Positions 44,206-55,055 of a DNA stretch of 64,000 nt are shown one piece after another; the stretch's first letter is position 1, and the number at the start of each line of letters is the position of its first letter. The notes under the pieces were generated by a model. That model was not told the origin of the DNA and did not search any database. It saw only the letters and a program-made list of their open reading frames with translations. The position numbers and the translations under genes are program-made. Location: the NCBI RefSeq assembly GCF_947179515.1, contig NC_067495.1, positions 65,211,411-65,275,410 of the forward strand. The letters run 5' to 3'. This stretch comes from Apodemus sylvaticus (Eukaryota > Chordata > Mammalia > Rodentia > Muridae).

Positions 44206-45705
44206 ACTAAAAATTAAAATATAATCATAGCATTTGCCCACTTCCCTTCCTTCTGACAGCCTCTCCCAGAAACCCCTGCTCCTTCTCAAATTCATAGCCA
44301 CCTAATTAATATTGTTATATGTGTATACGCATTCCCAAATATGTAAATAAAACCTGCTAAATAAGTAATAATAATAATAAAAATAATAAGTACATTTAGT
44401 GATATATATATATGTATATATGTATACACACACATACATATTTTCAGGACTGATCATCAGTATTCAATAATTATTTAGGTGACTACTTTTAGGGGAAGAC
44501 TAATTCTTCCTCTCTCTTTAGTTGTCTGTACATATTCACCTAGGTAGGTGTACATGTCCTATGAGATTTCTCCGGTCCACCTAAGCCTGTCCACTGTGTT
44601 GACACTGTTTAGGTCTTGTTTGGATAGCCATATTCTTAATGTTTCATGGATGTGGCTTCTCTGTCGGTTCTAAGAGACACAATCTCTGTTCCTCTGGCTC
44701 TTAAACTCTTTCCACTGCCTCTCCATCGACGTTTCCTGAGAGTCTTATGCGAAGGTTATACTGTAGATTTATAAGTTCCGCCTGAGCATGCCTATGTCAG
44801 TTATTCTCTGCATTTTGGTCAGCTTTGATTTCTGTCATGGTCTCTTTCTGCTGTAAAGTATTTGTGGTAAGGAGTCAGAGCTACAGTTATCTGTGGGTAT
44901 GAGGTTAAATGTTTAGGATGCAGTTAGAAATTATGCTGTTTGGTAAAGTGTTGATAATAGGTTCTCATCTAAGATTCATGACCTCACTAAGCCCCAATGA
45001 AATAGCTGGGTTTACAATATCAGGCACAATTTCACTCTTGTTGAGTGGGCCTTGCATCCAAATAAGTATCTGGTGATTACAGCCAAGATATGAGTATCAT
45101 TATTATTCACCAAGGGATATCTTGCCATGATGGTCATTGTTGTACCTCATAGTCATAGCAGTTGTATAGGACAAGTTACATAGTCCATTTTGGGTACAAT
45201 GAAAATTGATATTAAGGAAGGAGGCTTTAGGTCAAATATAACTGGAATACTCTGAGTCCTGTATCTAAACTGCAGGATATCTTCATCAGAAGAACCTTAC
45301 CTTCAGTCTCTGGTAAGCAATGTAGAATAATAACAGCAATGATAGCTTATCCTGTTTTGGGAGTCTCTTGAACTCATAAGAGTATTTATCATGCCTAGTA
45401 CTGGAGTTTTTGTTAGCTTGTCTATGGCTCCTTGGGGGAAGTATTGTCAGGCCAAGTGGCACAACTACATTTAAACAATATGTGCACATGTATACATATA
45501 CATTTCTATGCATTGTATGTACTTTTAATAAATAAAATATTACGGTTCTTTATGTATTTTTCAAATATCCTTAGCATTACATATTTTCTCCTTCTCTCCT
45601 CCTTTTTATTTTCGTCCTTCCCTTCTTCAAAATTAAAGCTCTCCCCAACATTTTCTCCATTTCCCACTCCATTTCACTCATATCTCATTGTTTCCCCCTA
45701 GTGTT
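44206..45705 (-). mobile_element. Lx-type L1 3' UTR, antisense, inside the ERVL
   Basis: Long antisense 3' UTR of an older murine L1, with 'ttcaggactgatcatcagta' near 44443 and 'gaccacctagg...'-type phrases after it. The end at about 45400 has 'tgtctatggctccttgggg'. A (TA)/(CA) patch lies at 44401-44440. It separates the ERVL integrase from its downstream pol part. Left and right edges are set by where ERVL text stops and resumes. Confidence 0.6.
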
Positions 45706-46368
45706 CTTGAAGAATGACCTTTTTGAAGACATAGTTATAGGACAAACTGGGTGACAATAACCTGGAGTGCTAGGGCCAGTATATTTCACTAGTTCTCCTG
45801 TAGCCAGGATTCAAAGACTACCAATAGAATGGCTCCACTCACTATAAACCCTGTTGACCCACTAGCAAAAATGTTTGCATTCTGTTCCCATGATGTTATG
45901 CTCTGCTGGCCAATAAGTCTTGGTTCCAGAATGGAGAGCACTTCTGCCAGAAACCCCAAGAAGCATCCTTTTGTGCTGCAAGCTAAGATTTCTCCTTGAC
46001 CACATTAGACTCCTGGTGTACATAAGCCACACAAAAGGCTAAGAAAGGGATAACATTTTTAGAATGGGTATTGATCCACACTGCCAAGGATAAGTAAGAC
46101 TACTTCTCCAAAATGGAGATAAGGGTATGTCTGGAGTATAGAAGATCCTATAGGTCATCTCTTGATATTACAGTGTCCTATGATTAAGGTCAGTAAGAAA
46201 CTACAATAATCCAGACAAGATGATAAATGGCCCAGACCCTTTAGGAATGAGGGTGTGAGTAACCACTCTAATTGAAGAATCAAGACTTGCAGAATTACTT
46301 TCTGAGTGTATATCACTTCCTGGTCTTCTGGTTAAGAACAGATGAAGAATTTGCACACATATACACAC

Positions 46369-46370
<2 letters not shown>
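45706..46370 (+). mobile_element. ERVL distal pol region, sense
   Basis: Resumes the ERVL element after the L1: 'gttcttgaagaatgaccttt' at 45711, then 'ggagataagggtatgtctgg' near 46114 and 'aaatggcccagacccttta' near 46225. This is the stretch after integrase toward the 3' end of ERVL. Frames are broken throughout. Confidence 0.65.

Positions 46371-46372
<2 letters not shown>

Positions 46373-46412
<40 letters not shown>
46373..46412. repeat. (TA)n microsatellite
   Basis: About 20 TA units after ACACATGTG. Located between ERVL pol remnant and its LTR. Confidence 0.95.
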
Positions 46413-46414
<2 letters not shown>

Positions 46415-46703
46415 GATATTTGTGCTTCTTCTCTTATATTCCTATATCAATTAGCATACCAATTGAGATAGTGTCAGTACTTAAATATTAAGATATAGTA
46501 TTTTAAAGTTATGGAATAGTAAAATTCTTAAGCATTTCTCAAAGAACGTTACCATTTGCTCTGGGGAAAGAATAGTATATCCTCATTTGCATATGGGAAA
46601 GTCAAGTCACATTAGACAAAGTTATGATCTTGCTATTGTCTTTATTAGAAAGTGAAAGACGGCACAAAATGTGGTTGGATGGCAAGTTGAGGAGGAGTGG
46701 ACT

Positions 46704-47240
46704 TGTTACCATAAATCTTGGTTGTTATCTTGATTGTATCTGAAATCGAATGAGAGCATTACCTCTGAGTGAGTCTAGGAAAGTATTTCCTGAAAGTATT
46801 AACTGAGAAAGAAGACTCTCCCTCAGAGTGGGCAACATCTTCATGACATGGCCCAGACATAAAGACATCTGAGTACCTTCTCCCTGGTGACTGTACCTAA
46901 CTCTGCTGTGATCAACCATTCTTTGCTTATATCCAGGTTCTTTGGATTCTAGTCAATGTGGACTCAATACAGCAACTCTTCAGGAATCTTGTAGGCTTTC
47001 AGAATAAGATTAGAACTTTCAGGACATCCAGATTCATGGACCAAACAGCTACCAGATTTTTCAGCTTCTTCAGCATGCTGGTGGCTGTGGCCAGGCTGCC
47101 CAGCCCCTATTGATTGTAAAGCCATTCTTGTAACAGCTACTACAAGAAAGAATGTAAATTGTAAATGGTTACAATGTAACACCTTTTAATAGAATATATA
47201 CACTCAGTTCTGTTCCTCTTGGGAACCCTGTCTAATATAT
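46704..47240 (+). mobile_element. ERVL 3' LTR (MT2/MLT2-like)
   Basis: Opens TGTTACC...TTGGTTGTTATC and ends with 'cagttctgttcctcttggga' then 'accctgtctaatata', the typical tail of ERVL LTRs. The same orientation and spacing as the integrase and distal pol pieces support a single sense provirus. Its 5' LTR is not seen. Confidence 0.65.
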
Positions 47241-47277
47241 ACTACCCAACACTTCAACAAACTGTTCCCTAAACCTG

Positions 47278-47445
47278 TCTGTGCATCAGAATTACCAAAG
47301 AACCTTCTAGGGCCCAAGTTCTAGGAATTTTAAATCCAAAGTTTAGGGGTGGAAACTAATCATTTCTCTTTCAGTAAGCTTCCCCCATGATTTTACTACA
47401 CACTCCATGTAGAGAACAAAATTTATGATGTGCACAAATGCCATC
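47278..47445 (+). mobile_element. MER5-like hAT remnant
   Basis: 'gtgcatcagaattacc' followed by 'taggggtggaaactaatca' and 'tctctttcagtaagcttccc' follows the MER5 order. Terminal repeats are not complete. Very old. Confidence 0.5.
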
Positions 47446-48194
47446 TTGTCTGTGAAATCTTTTTTATTTTCATTACTGAAGATTGCACATGATAGACAAA
47501 TGCTTTATGTTAAACTACATCTCCCAGATCCTTTGAATTCTTACCAGATTCTTGGAGAAGTAAATCTGGTCTCTTTCCTATGATTAAAGGACATTTTGTC
47601 CTCAGTCTCTCATTGTTTATAACATGCTGTTCTGTAATCCCTCCTTATATGTGCTTCTCTCCCAATCTACCATTCATTCCTTGACGACTCTGACTGTATC
47701 TTTAATTCCCGAATCTCTGTGTCCTAAAGGAACATATGCTACATACTTCTCAACTGACTGATGAGTAAATTATTTTGGGAGCCAAGAACACATCAAGTAT
47801 GTGGAGACAGAGTTCTTGGAATTAAATGTCCTCACTTAGAGGCAGTGAGTGCCTCATTTGTTTTAAACATCACTGGTTTATGAGTATCTCAAACTTAACA
47901 TAGTGAAAAAGAGGAACCAAGACATTTCTCCAGGAACTATATCCTTTTTTGCCTTTTCCATCTGTTTATGTGACAGTTTCACAAGTTCATTTGACAGTTT
48001 CACATGCTCATTGCTTTAATCAAAATTAGTCCACTAGTATAATTCATTTTCCTTTATTTAATCCATCTCTATTTACCCGTTGTTCTCACTGAAATCAGTG
48101 CTTCCATTAGGATCTAGACTCTCTTACCAACATGCCTCATGTAGAAAAAGAAGGTGAGGAAGCACTTGTCAAATACTTTTATTTTCCAGGGGGA
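47446..48194. other. Unassigned sequence, no gene seen
   Basis: About 750 bp of unremarkable AT-rich sequence, with no recognisable repeat or sustained frame. A near-duplication occurs at 47971-48006: 'gtgacagtttcacaagttca' followed by 'ttgacagtttcacatgctca'. Confidence 0.45.
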
Positions 48195-48690
48195 ACCACA
48201 ATTATACAATGTGGAGAGAGACAGAGACTTTGAAGCACTCAGTCCTAAAGAGGATACCTTTATCAATTGCTCTCCTCAAAGCTCAAGAATCTATGCCAAA
48301 GATGAGGTAGAAAGATTTTAAGAGCCAGTTGTGATTAATAATTCCAAGGAAATAGTGTCCTTCAGACTCAACAGGATGCATGCACATTTGAACTCACTGA
48401 AACTGTGGCAGCATGCACAAGTCCTACTCCCACCCCTAACCAAGAAGCTATCTACAGATTAGTACCTGCTTGCAAAGGAAAACTTAAGTCTTCCAGTGGA
48501 ATCTCACTGGGTATATTAATCACAATTTGGGTAAGAATAGTAGTTTAGGAATAGTTGTGCAGTAAAAAATGAACTCAGTAGGCTTTTTGTCTCATTTTTT
48601 GCTTTTCTTAGGCATACTTTTTGGTATCATTGGTCTTTTGCTTGTGTATTTAGTTTTCATTTTGCTGGTTTTATAGATGTGTGTTTCTTC
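48195..48690 (+). mobile_element. Lx8/Lx9-like L1 3' UTR, sense
   Basis: 'aactgtggcagcatgcacaa', 'taaccaagaagctatctaca' and 'gtggaatctcactgggtat' in order, then a T/G-rich end. It is a sense old murine L1 3' UTR. No tail is resolved because another L1 abuts it. Confidence 0.65.
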
Positions 48691-48985
48691 TTTTTAAAAA
48701 ATTAATTAAAATGAATTATTGTAATCTACATCCCATATATTGCCCCCTCCCAGCCCCCTTGTAGAATTCTTCCCCCTGCCCCATTCCTCCTCTCCTTTGC
48801 CTCTGAGAGGGTGCTCACCTTTCTTACGGCATCAAGTCTCTACAAGATTAGACAGATCCTCTACCACTGATGCCAGACAAGTCAGCCACATGTGGGGGGC
48901 CTTGGAAAGGCCCCTGTATGCTCTTCCCTTGGTGGCTTAGCTCCCAGGGATCCAGCTTAGTTAACATTGTTTATCTTCTTTCTAG
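48691..48985 (-). mobile_element. L1 3' UTR, antisense
   Basis: Antisense Lx-like 3' UTR with 'gccccctcccagcccccttg' and 'catcaagtctctacaagatt'. It is followed directly by the oligo-T of a second antisense L1, so two L1 tails lie head-to-tail. Confidence 0.65.
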
Positions 48986-49307
48986 GTTTTGTTTATTTTT
49001 GTTGGTGTTTTTTTTATTGAATATATTCATTTACACTTCAAATGTTATATCTTTTTCCAGGTTTCCCCCTCCCAGAAAACCCCCAACCCATCCTCCCTCC
49101 CTCTGCCTCCAAGAAGATGCCCCTCCACCCAACCCACTCCCACCTACTGCCCCCTTGATTTCCCTGCTCTGGGGCATCTATCCAGCCTTCATAGAACCAA
49201 GAATCTCTCCTCCCACCAATGCCACACAAGGCATTCCTCCGCCACACTTGCAGCTGGAACCATGTGTACCCTTTGGTTGATGACTTAGTTGCTGAGAGCC
49301 CTGGGGC

Positions 49308-49324
49308 GGGGGGGGGGGGGGGGG
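49308..49324. repeat. Poly-G (17) tract
   Basis: Seventeen consecutive G on the plus strand after GGGGC. Could fold as a quadruplex and is prone to assembly and length error. Confidence 0.9.
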
Positions 49325-49793
49325 AGACTCTGGTTGGCCTACGTCATCGTTCTTCCCAAGTTGCAAGCCCCTTCAGCTCCTCAAGTCCTCTTTCCAACTC
49401 CTCCATTGGGAACCCTGCACTTAGTTTAATGGTTGGTTGCTAGCATCTGCCTCTATATCTGTAAGGCTCTGACAGGGCCCCTCAGGAGACAGCGATAACA
49501 GGCTTCTTTCAGCAAGCACTTATTGGCATCTACAGTAGTGTCGTGGTTTGGTGATTATTCATAAGATGAATCTCCAGGTAGGATAGTCTCTGGATGGCTG
49601 TTCCTTCAGTCTCTGCCCCACACTTTGTCTCAATAATTGCTTCTGTGAGTATTTTGTTCTTTTTCTCAGAAAAACCGAAACACCTACACTTTGGTCTTCC
49701 TTCTTCTTCAGCTTCATGTGGTTTGTGAATCGTATCTTGTTTATTCTGAGTTTTTGGGTTATTAAGTGGGTTATTGGGTTATTAACTTATTAA

Positions 49794-49821
49794 TGATAAG
49801 TGGATGTTAATCCACTTATCA
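49794..49821. repeat. Perfect 12-bp hairpin within the L1
   Basis: Arms TGATAAGTGGAT and ATCCACTTATCA separated by GTTA. The right arm is normal L1 sequence; the left arm is an extra inverted copy. 'gggttatt' is repeated three times just before it (49765-49783). Confidence 0.95.
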
Positions 49822-50857
49822 GTAAATGCATACCATGTGTGTTCTTTTATGATTGAGTTACCTCACTCAGGATGACACTTTCTAGTTCCATCCATTTGCA
49901 ATGAATTCATTGTTTTTAATAGCTGAGTAGCACTCTATTGTGTAAAAAATACCATATTTTCTGTATCCATTCTTCTGTTGAAGGACATCTGGGTCCTTTC
50001 CAGCATCTGGCTATTATAAATAAGGCTGCTATGAACATAGTGGAGCATGTGCCCTTATTACAGGTTGGAGCATCTACTGGGTATATGCCCAGGAGTGGTA
50101 TAGCTGGGCCCTCAGGTAGTACTATGTCCAATTTTCTGAGGAACTGCCAGACTGATTTCCAGAGTGGTTGTAGCAGCTTGCAATCCCACCAGCAATGGTG
50201 GAGTGTTCCTCTTTCTCCACATCCTCACCAGCATCTGTGGTTCCCTGAGTTTTTCACCTTAGCTATTCTGATTGGTGTGAGGTGGAATCTCAGGGTCGTT
50301 TTGATTTGCATTTCCCTGATAACTAAGGATGCTGAACATTTCTTTAGATGCTTCTGAGCCATTTGAGTTTCCTCAGTTGAAAATTCCCTGTTTAGCCCTG
50401 TACCCCATTTTAATGGGGTTATTTGACACTCTGGAGTCTAACTTCCTGAGTTTCTATGTATACACTGGATATTAGCCCTCTATCGGATATAGGATTGGTA
50501 AAGATCATTTCCCACTCTGTTGGTCGCCCATTTGTTCTATCGACAGTGTCCTTTGCAGTTTTATGAGGCCCCACTTGTCGATTCTTGTTCTTACAGTATA
50601 AGTCATCAGTGTTCTGTTCAGGAAAATTTCCCCTGTGCCCATGCATTCAAGGCTCTTCTCCACTTTCTCCTCTATAAGCTTCAGTGTGTCTGGTTTTAAA
50701 AATAACAAAGTTAAGCATCTGGGGAGGTGGGGAGGATTAGGAAGGAATTGAGGAATGTCAGAGTATATTGTGTACATTTTTTTCTTTAAAAAGATTTTGT
50801 TTTTGATTCATCAACATGCTTCTAAAGGAAGGGAAAGAATAGTAGAAATAAGAATGT

Positions 50858-51938
50858 CCTCCGGAAGTGACGTGCCCAGTTTTCTGAGGAACTGCCAGAC
50901 TGATTTCCAAAGTGGTTGTACCATCTTGCAATCCCACCAGCAGTGGAGGAGTGTTCCACTTTCTCCACATCCTCCAACACCTGCTGTCTCCTGAGTTTTT
51001 TACCTTAGCCATTCTAACCGGTGTAAGGTGAAATTTCAGGGTTGTTTTGATTTGCATTTCCCTAATGACTAATGTTGAGCACTTCTTAAGGTGCCTCTCG
51101 GCCATCCGAATTTCTTCAGGTGAAAATTCTTTGTTTATATCTGTACCCCATTTTTAATAGGGTTATTTGGTTCTCTGGGATCTAACTTCTTGAGTTCTTT
51201 GTATATAATGGATATTAGCCCTCTGTCGGATTTAGGGTTGGTAAAGATCTTTTCCCAATTTTTGGTTGCCATTTTGTCCTTTTGACAGTGTCCTTTGCCT
51301 TACAGAAACTGTAATTTTATGAGGTCCCATTTGTCAATTCTTGATCTTAGAGCATAAGCTATTGGTGTTCTGTTCAGGAACTTTTCCCCTGTGCCCATAT
51401 GCTCAACCACTCCTGGGGATTCCCCGTCATGCAATAAGGACACAAGGTCCACTATGTTCATAAACCTTGTTTATAATAACCAGAAGCTGGAAAGAACCCA
51501 GATGCCCCTTAATGGAGGAATGTATATAGAAAATGTGGTATATTTACACAATGGAATACTACTCGGCAATTAAAAACAATGAACTCATGATATTCTTAGG
51601 CAAATGGTTGGAACTAGAAAATATCCTAAGTAAGGTAACCCATTCACAAAAGAACACACATGGAATGCAGTCACTGATAAGTGGATATTAGCCCAGAAGT
51701 TGTGAATACCCAAGACACCATTCACATATCAAATCATTCCCAAGAAGAAGGAAGGAGAGGGCCCTGGTCCTGGAAAGGCTTGATGCAGCAATGTAGAGGA
51801 TTATCAGGACAGAGAATTGGGAGGGGGTTGATTGGGGAATGGGTGGAGGGAAGAGGGCTTATGGGACTTATGGGGAGGGGGAGACCGGGAAAGGGGAAAT
51901 CATTTGGAATGTAAATAATGAATATAGAAAATTAAAAA
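50858..51938 (+). mobile_element. Twin-primed L1 insertion
   Basis: Left part (50858 to about 51404) is antisense ORF2. Right part (about 51405-51938) is sense ORF2 C-terminus and 3' UTR with an A-rich tail. A short TSD AAGAATGT lies at 50850-50857 and 51939-51946. In consensus order the inverted arm ends at '...cacttccggagga' and the sense arm begins at 'ccactcctggg', about a dozen bases later. A further ~12-bp gap follows 'ccactcctggg'. Confidence 0.85.
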
Positions 51939-52039
51939 AAGAATGTTCTGTACTTTAAGATATGTATAATATGGTGAGCCAGTGATCAAGACACAAACTA
52001 GATCCAATTTTATTCATTTCTAATTCTGTTTATTTTAAT

Positions 52040-53245
52040 ACAGATTCCTACAACATAAATTAACCATTTTGTATAGTTTATAATTTAATAACATTTAGTA
52101 GATCTACAGTGTTGATTGAACATCAAACATAAAACCTATTTACTATCTATTCCATTTTTAATCCCTGTATCTTTAAATTCTTTTTAAAAAAGTTTATTTA
52201 TTTCATTTTATATGAATACACTATAGCTGTCTTCTGCCACACCAAAAGATGGCATCAGATCCCATTACAAATGGTTGTGAGCCACCATGTGGTTGCTGGG
52301 AATTGAACTCAGGACCTCTGGAAGAGCATTCAGTGCTCTTAACCACTGAGTCATTTCTCCAGCTCCATACCTTTAAATTATTATACCTAATTTTATGCTC
52401 CCTCCATCCTGTCAGAATTACTAATTTCTTTCTGCCTCTAAAGATTTGTATGTTTTGGGCATTTCATAGGAATTTAATAATACATGTGATCTTTCCTCTT
52501 CTTTCACTTAGCATAACATTCCAAAACTCCATGCACATTTTAGCAACTCAAGACTTCAATGATTTTTAAAGCTAAAATCTGCGCTATGAATATAGTATAT
52601 TTGTTTATACATCCATTCACTGTTAAAACATTTGAGTTGTTTCTTGCTTTTATGTGCTATGAACTTGTATGCAGGTATTTGTTTGATTGCTTATTTTCAG
52701 TTATTTGGGGAGAGATATACCAACAAATGGAATTGCTGTGTCATATAGTAATTATATATTTAACTTTTGAGGAACAAGCATACTGTTTTCTACAGCAGTT
52801 GCCCCATTTCACATTCCCACCAGCAATGTATGAGAGTTTCAATTTCACAGCATCCTCACCAGCCTTTTTCCCTTTGTCACTATAGTTACCTTAGTGAGTG
52901 TCACATAGTATCTCATTGTGGTTTTCATTAGCATTTTTATGACAACTAATGATGTTGAATATTTTTCAAGTGTTTATTGACTACTCACATATTTTCGTTA
53001 GAGAAATGCCTTTTTAAAATTCTTTGTCAATTCTAATAGGACTGTTTTGGAATTGTAAACTTTCTTCACTTATCCTGGACATTATAACCACATGTAACAT
53101 ATAACCTGAAAATATTTTCAAACACTCTGTTTTCTTTTCACTTTCTTGATAATATCATTGTTTCACAGATTTTTAATTTTCAAATATACTCTGGTTTTTG
53201 TTTTATTGCTTGTGCTAATGGTGTTAGGGGTAACAAACCATTGCC
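52040..53245 (-). mobile_element. Ancient L1 (L1M-type), antisense
   Basis: Begins 'cctacaacataaattaacca' and includes 'cttagcataacattccaaaa', 'atggaattgctgtgtcatat' and 'attcccaccagcaatgtatg'. This is the antisense ORF2 C-terminus and tail of a mammal-wide L1, older than the rodent-specific families. A B2 splits it. Confidence 0.75.
52181..52366 (-). mobile_element. B2 SINE, antisense
   Basis: T-rich end, 'agctgtcttctgccacacca', 'gtggttgctgggaattgaac' and 'gagtcatttctccagctcc': antisense B2 complete. The flanks CTTTAAATT (52171-52179 and 52371-52379) are a TSD. It is inserted in the ancient L1. Confidence 0.95.
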
Positions 53246-53446
53246 AAATAAAAAACAGAGTAGCTTCACCACTATATTTTCTTTTATTTTTAATTGAAAA
53301 TAGATTTTTCATATGATATATCCTGAGTGCAGTTTCCCATACCCTAATTCCTTTCAGAACCTCCCTACTTTCCTGCCTACCCAAATCTACACTTTCTTTT
53401 CTTTCCAACTAGAAAACAGACAGGCATTTAAACTAATAGTAATAAT

Positions 53447-53448
<2 letters not shown>

Positions 53449-53477
<29 letters not shown>
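53449..53477. repeat. (GAT)n microsatellite
   Basis: Nine to ten GAT units. They make the poly-Asp and poly-Ile/poly-His/poly-Ser runs seen in short frames here, which are not genes. Confidence 0.95.
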
Positions 53478-54089
53478 ATAAGACACAATAAAAATGAACC
53501 AGTATATGGCAAAATAAATGGGGAAAAGAGAAAAGGCACAAGAAACACATATAGACACAAGAAACACATTCATTTCCACACAGAAATCCCATAAAAACAC
53601 AAAATTGTAAGTAATAATATATAAGTAAAGAACTTGGAAGATAAAAAGAATTCCCAGAAAAAGAATTATGAGACCAAACAAACAAACAAATGCCCCAAAA
53701 TACCTCTGAATTCATTTTGTATTGGACATTGGTGGCTGGGTATGGAGCCTGCCCTTTAAGTGTGGCTTGTAAACCCAGTGAGACTAAGTTGGAGAAAAGT
53801 AATTTTTCCTTTGTGAGAATTTGGAGATAGCTTCTAGGTTAGGGATGGGAGATCATGTCCACTTCCTTTCTCAACACTGGGATCCCCATCTGGGGATACT
53901 GCCACAGTCTCTATGCATTCATAGAGCACTCTTCCTATTGTGTCTAGAAGGCCTTGTTTCCCTGATGTCTCCCATCCCAACTGGCTCTTAACGATCTTTC
54001 CATCTCTTTCTCCACAGGGTTCCCTGAGTCCTGAGGAGTGGTATCTCATAGATATATCCCATTTAGAACTGAGTATTGTAAGATATTTG

Positions 54090-54441
54090 ATTACACTGTG
54101 AAACTTGAGATTTTCTTGCTTAGTGAAAAAACCTGTTTCTACTTATGGTGTGGCTCATCTCTTAGTACACATTTTTGATCCCTCTGGCTGAAATACAGAC
54201 ATGCCTTTAGTACACACCATTAATCTGTATCAATGAAGGGAAAGTTAGTGTGTAGAAGAAAGCATCCATGTTTGAAAGTGATGTCCAATCGAGTGGCAGA
54301 CAAAGTGACAAACCAGAGAAAGATTTAATAGAATAGGATATGTCCAACTCTCATGAGAAGAGAGAGGAGAGGAAAATTACTTGAGGGGCAGTGCAGGGAG
54401 ACAGGAGATGTAGTTTTGCTGGCACAGTTATAGATGTTTCA

Positions 54442-54516
<75 letters not shown>

Positions 54517-54610
54517 AGGGAGAGAGAGGGAGGGAGGGAGGGAGGGAGAGAGAGAGGGAGAGAGAGAGAGGGAGAGAGAGAGAGAGGGAGAGAGAGAGGG
54601 GGGAGAGAGA

Positions 54611-54685
<75 letters not shown>

Positions 54686-55055
54686 ACAAGGTCAACACAG
54701 GTGAAGACATAATGCGACAAAGAATTGATTCAGAAGATTAGAATTGATTAGCAAAGTTAGTATGAGACCAAGCAGAGCAATTCAGGAGAGGCCAAGAGAA
54801 AGAAGCCAGATTGAATCAGTCAGCATGGAGAAGAGTTTTGATTCAGAACAGCTGAGTTGAATCAGCCAGATTCTAGATCTCAGAACTAGAAAGGGTGAGC
54901 TTATTGAGCAATAAGTTTCAGATACCGAAAACATTCAAGCATAGATAAGATTTTATGGGGGCTATAAGCTTTCAAAAGTAGGCCTAGGTTAGCAGACAGA
55001 GACAGCAAGCCTGAGAGATGACAATTACATTAGGTGAATAAGAGATACTTTTGCA
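54090..55055. mobile_element. Unidentified insertion around a GA tract
   Basis: The L1 3' UTR breaks after 'gagtattgtaagatatttga' and resumes near 'gagtgtttcaagatgtctc'. The ~970 bp between starts with 'cttatggtgtggctcatctc' and 'tctggctgaaatacagacat', which I have the impression is a rodent repeat but cannot name. The middle is a 240-bp GA-rich tract, and the end is purine-rich with repeats of 'gattcag/gaatcag'. TG/CA ends and TSD are not resolved. Confidence 0.4.
54441..54682. repeat. (GA)n/(GGGA)n microsatellite, ~240 bp
   Basis: All-purine tract of GA units with GGGA interruptions in the centre (54510-54612). It creates Arg-Glu frames on the plus strand and Ser-Leu frames on the minus strand. 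It could form triplex DNA. Confidence 0.95.

Larger units (their letters stand above)
48991..50698 (-). mobile_element. L1 3' half, antisense
   Basis: T-rich start, 3' UTR (about 49015-49760), then ORF2 C-terminus to about 50698, ending at 'cttcagtgtgtctgg'. The 3' UTR has a 17-G run. A locally rearranged patch at 49760-49821 carries a perfect hairpin. ORF2 is in pieces (largest 90 codons). Confidence 0.85.

Noticed and set aside
53313..53715. Frames with poly-Asp, poly-His or poly-Ile
   Set aside because: All derive from the (GAT)n tract at 53449-53477 inside an antisense L1 3' UTR.
54351..54741. Arg-Glu and Ser-Leu repeat frames
   Set aside because: Low-complexity translation of the GA tract in both directions.
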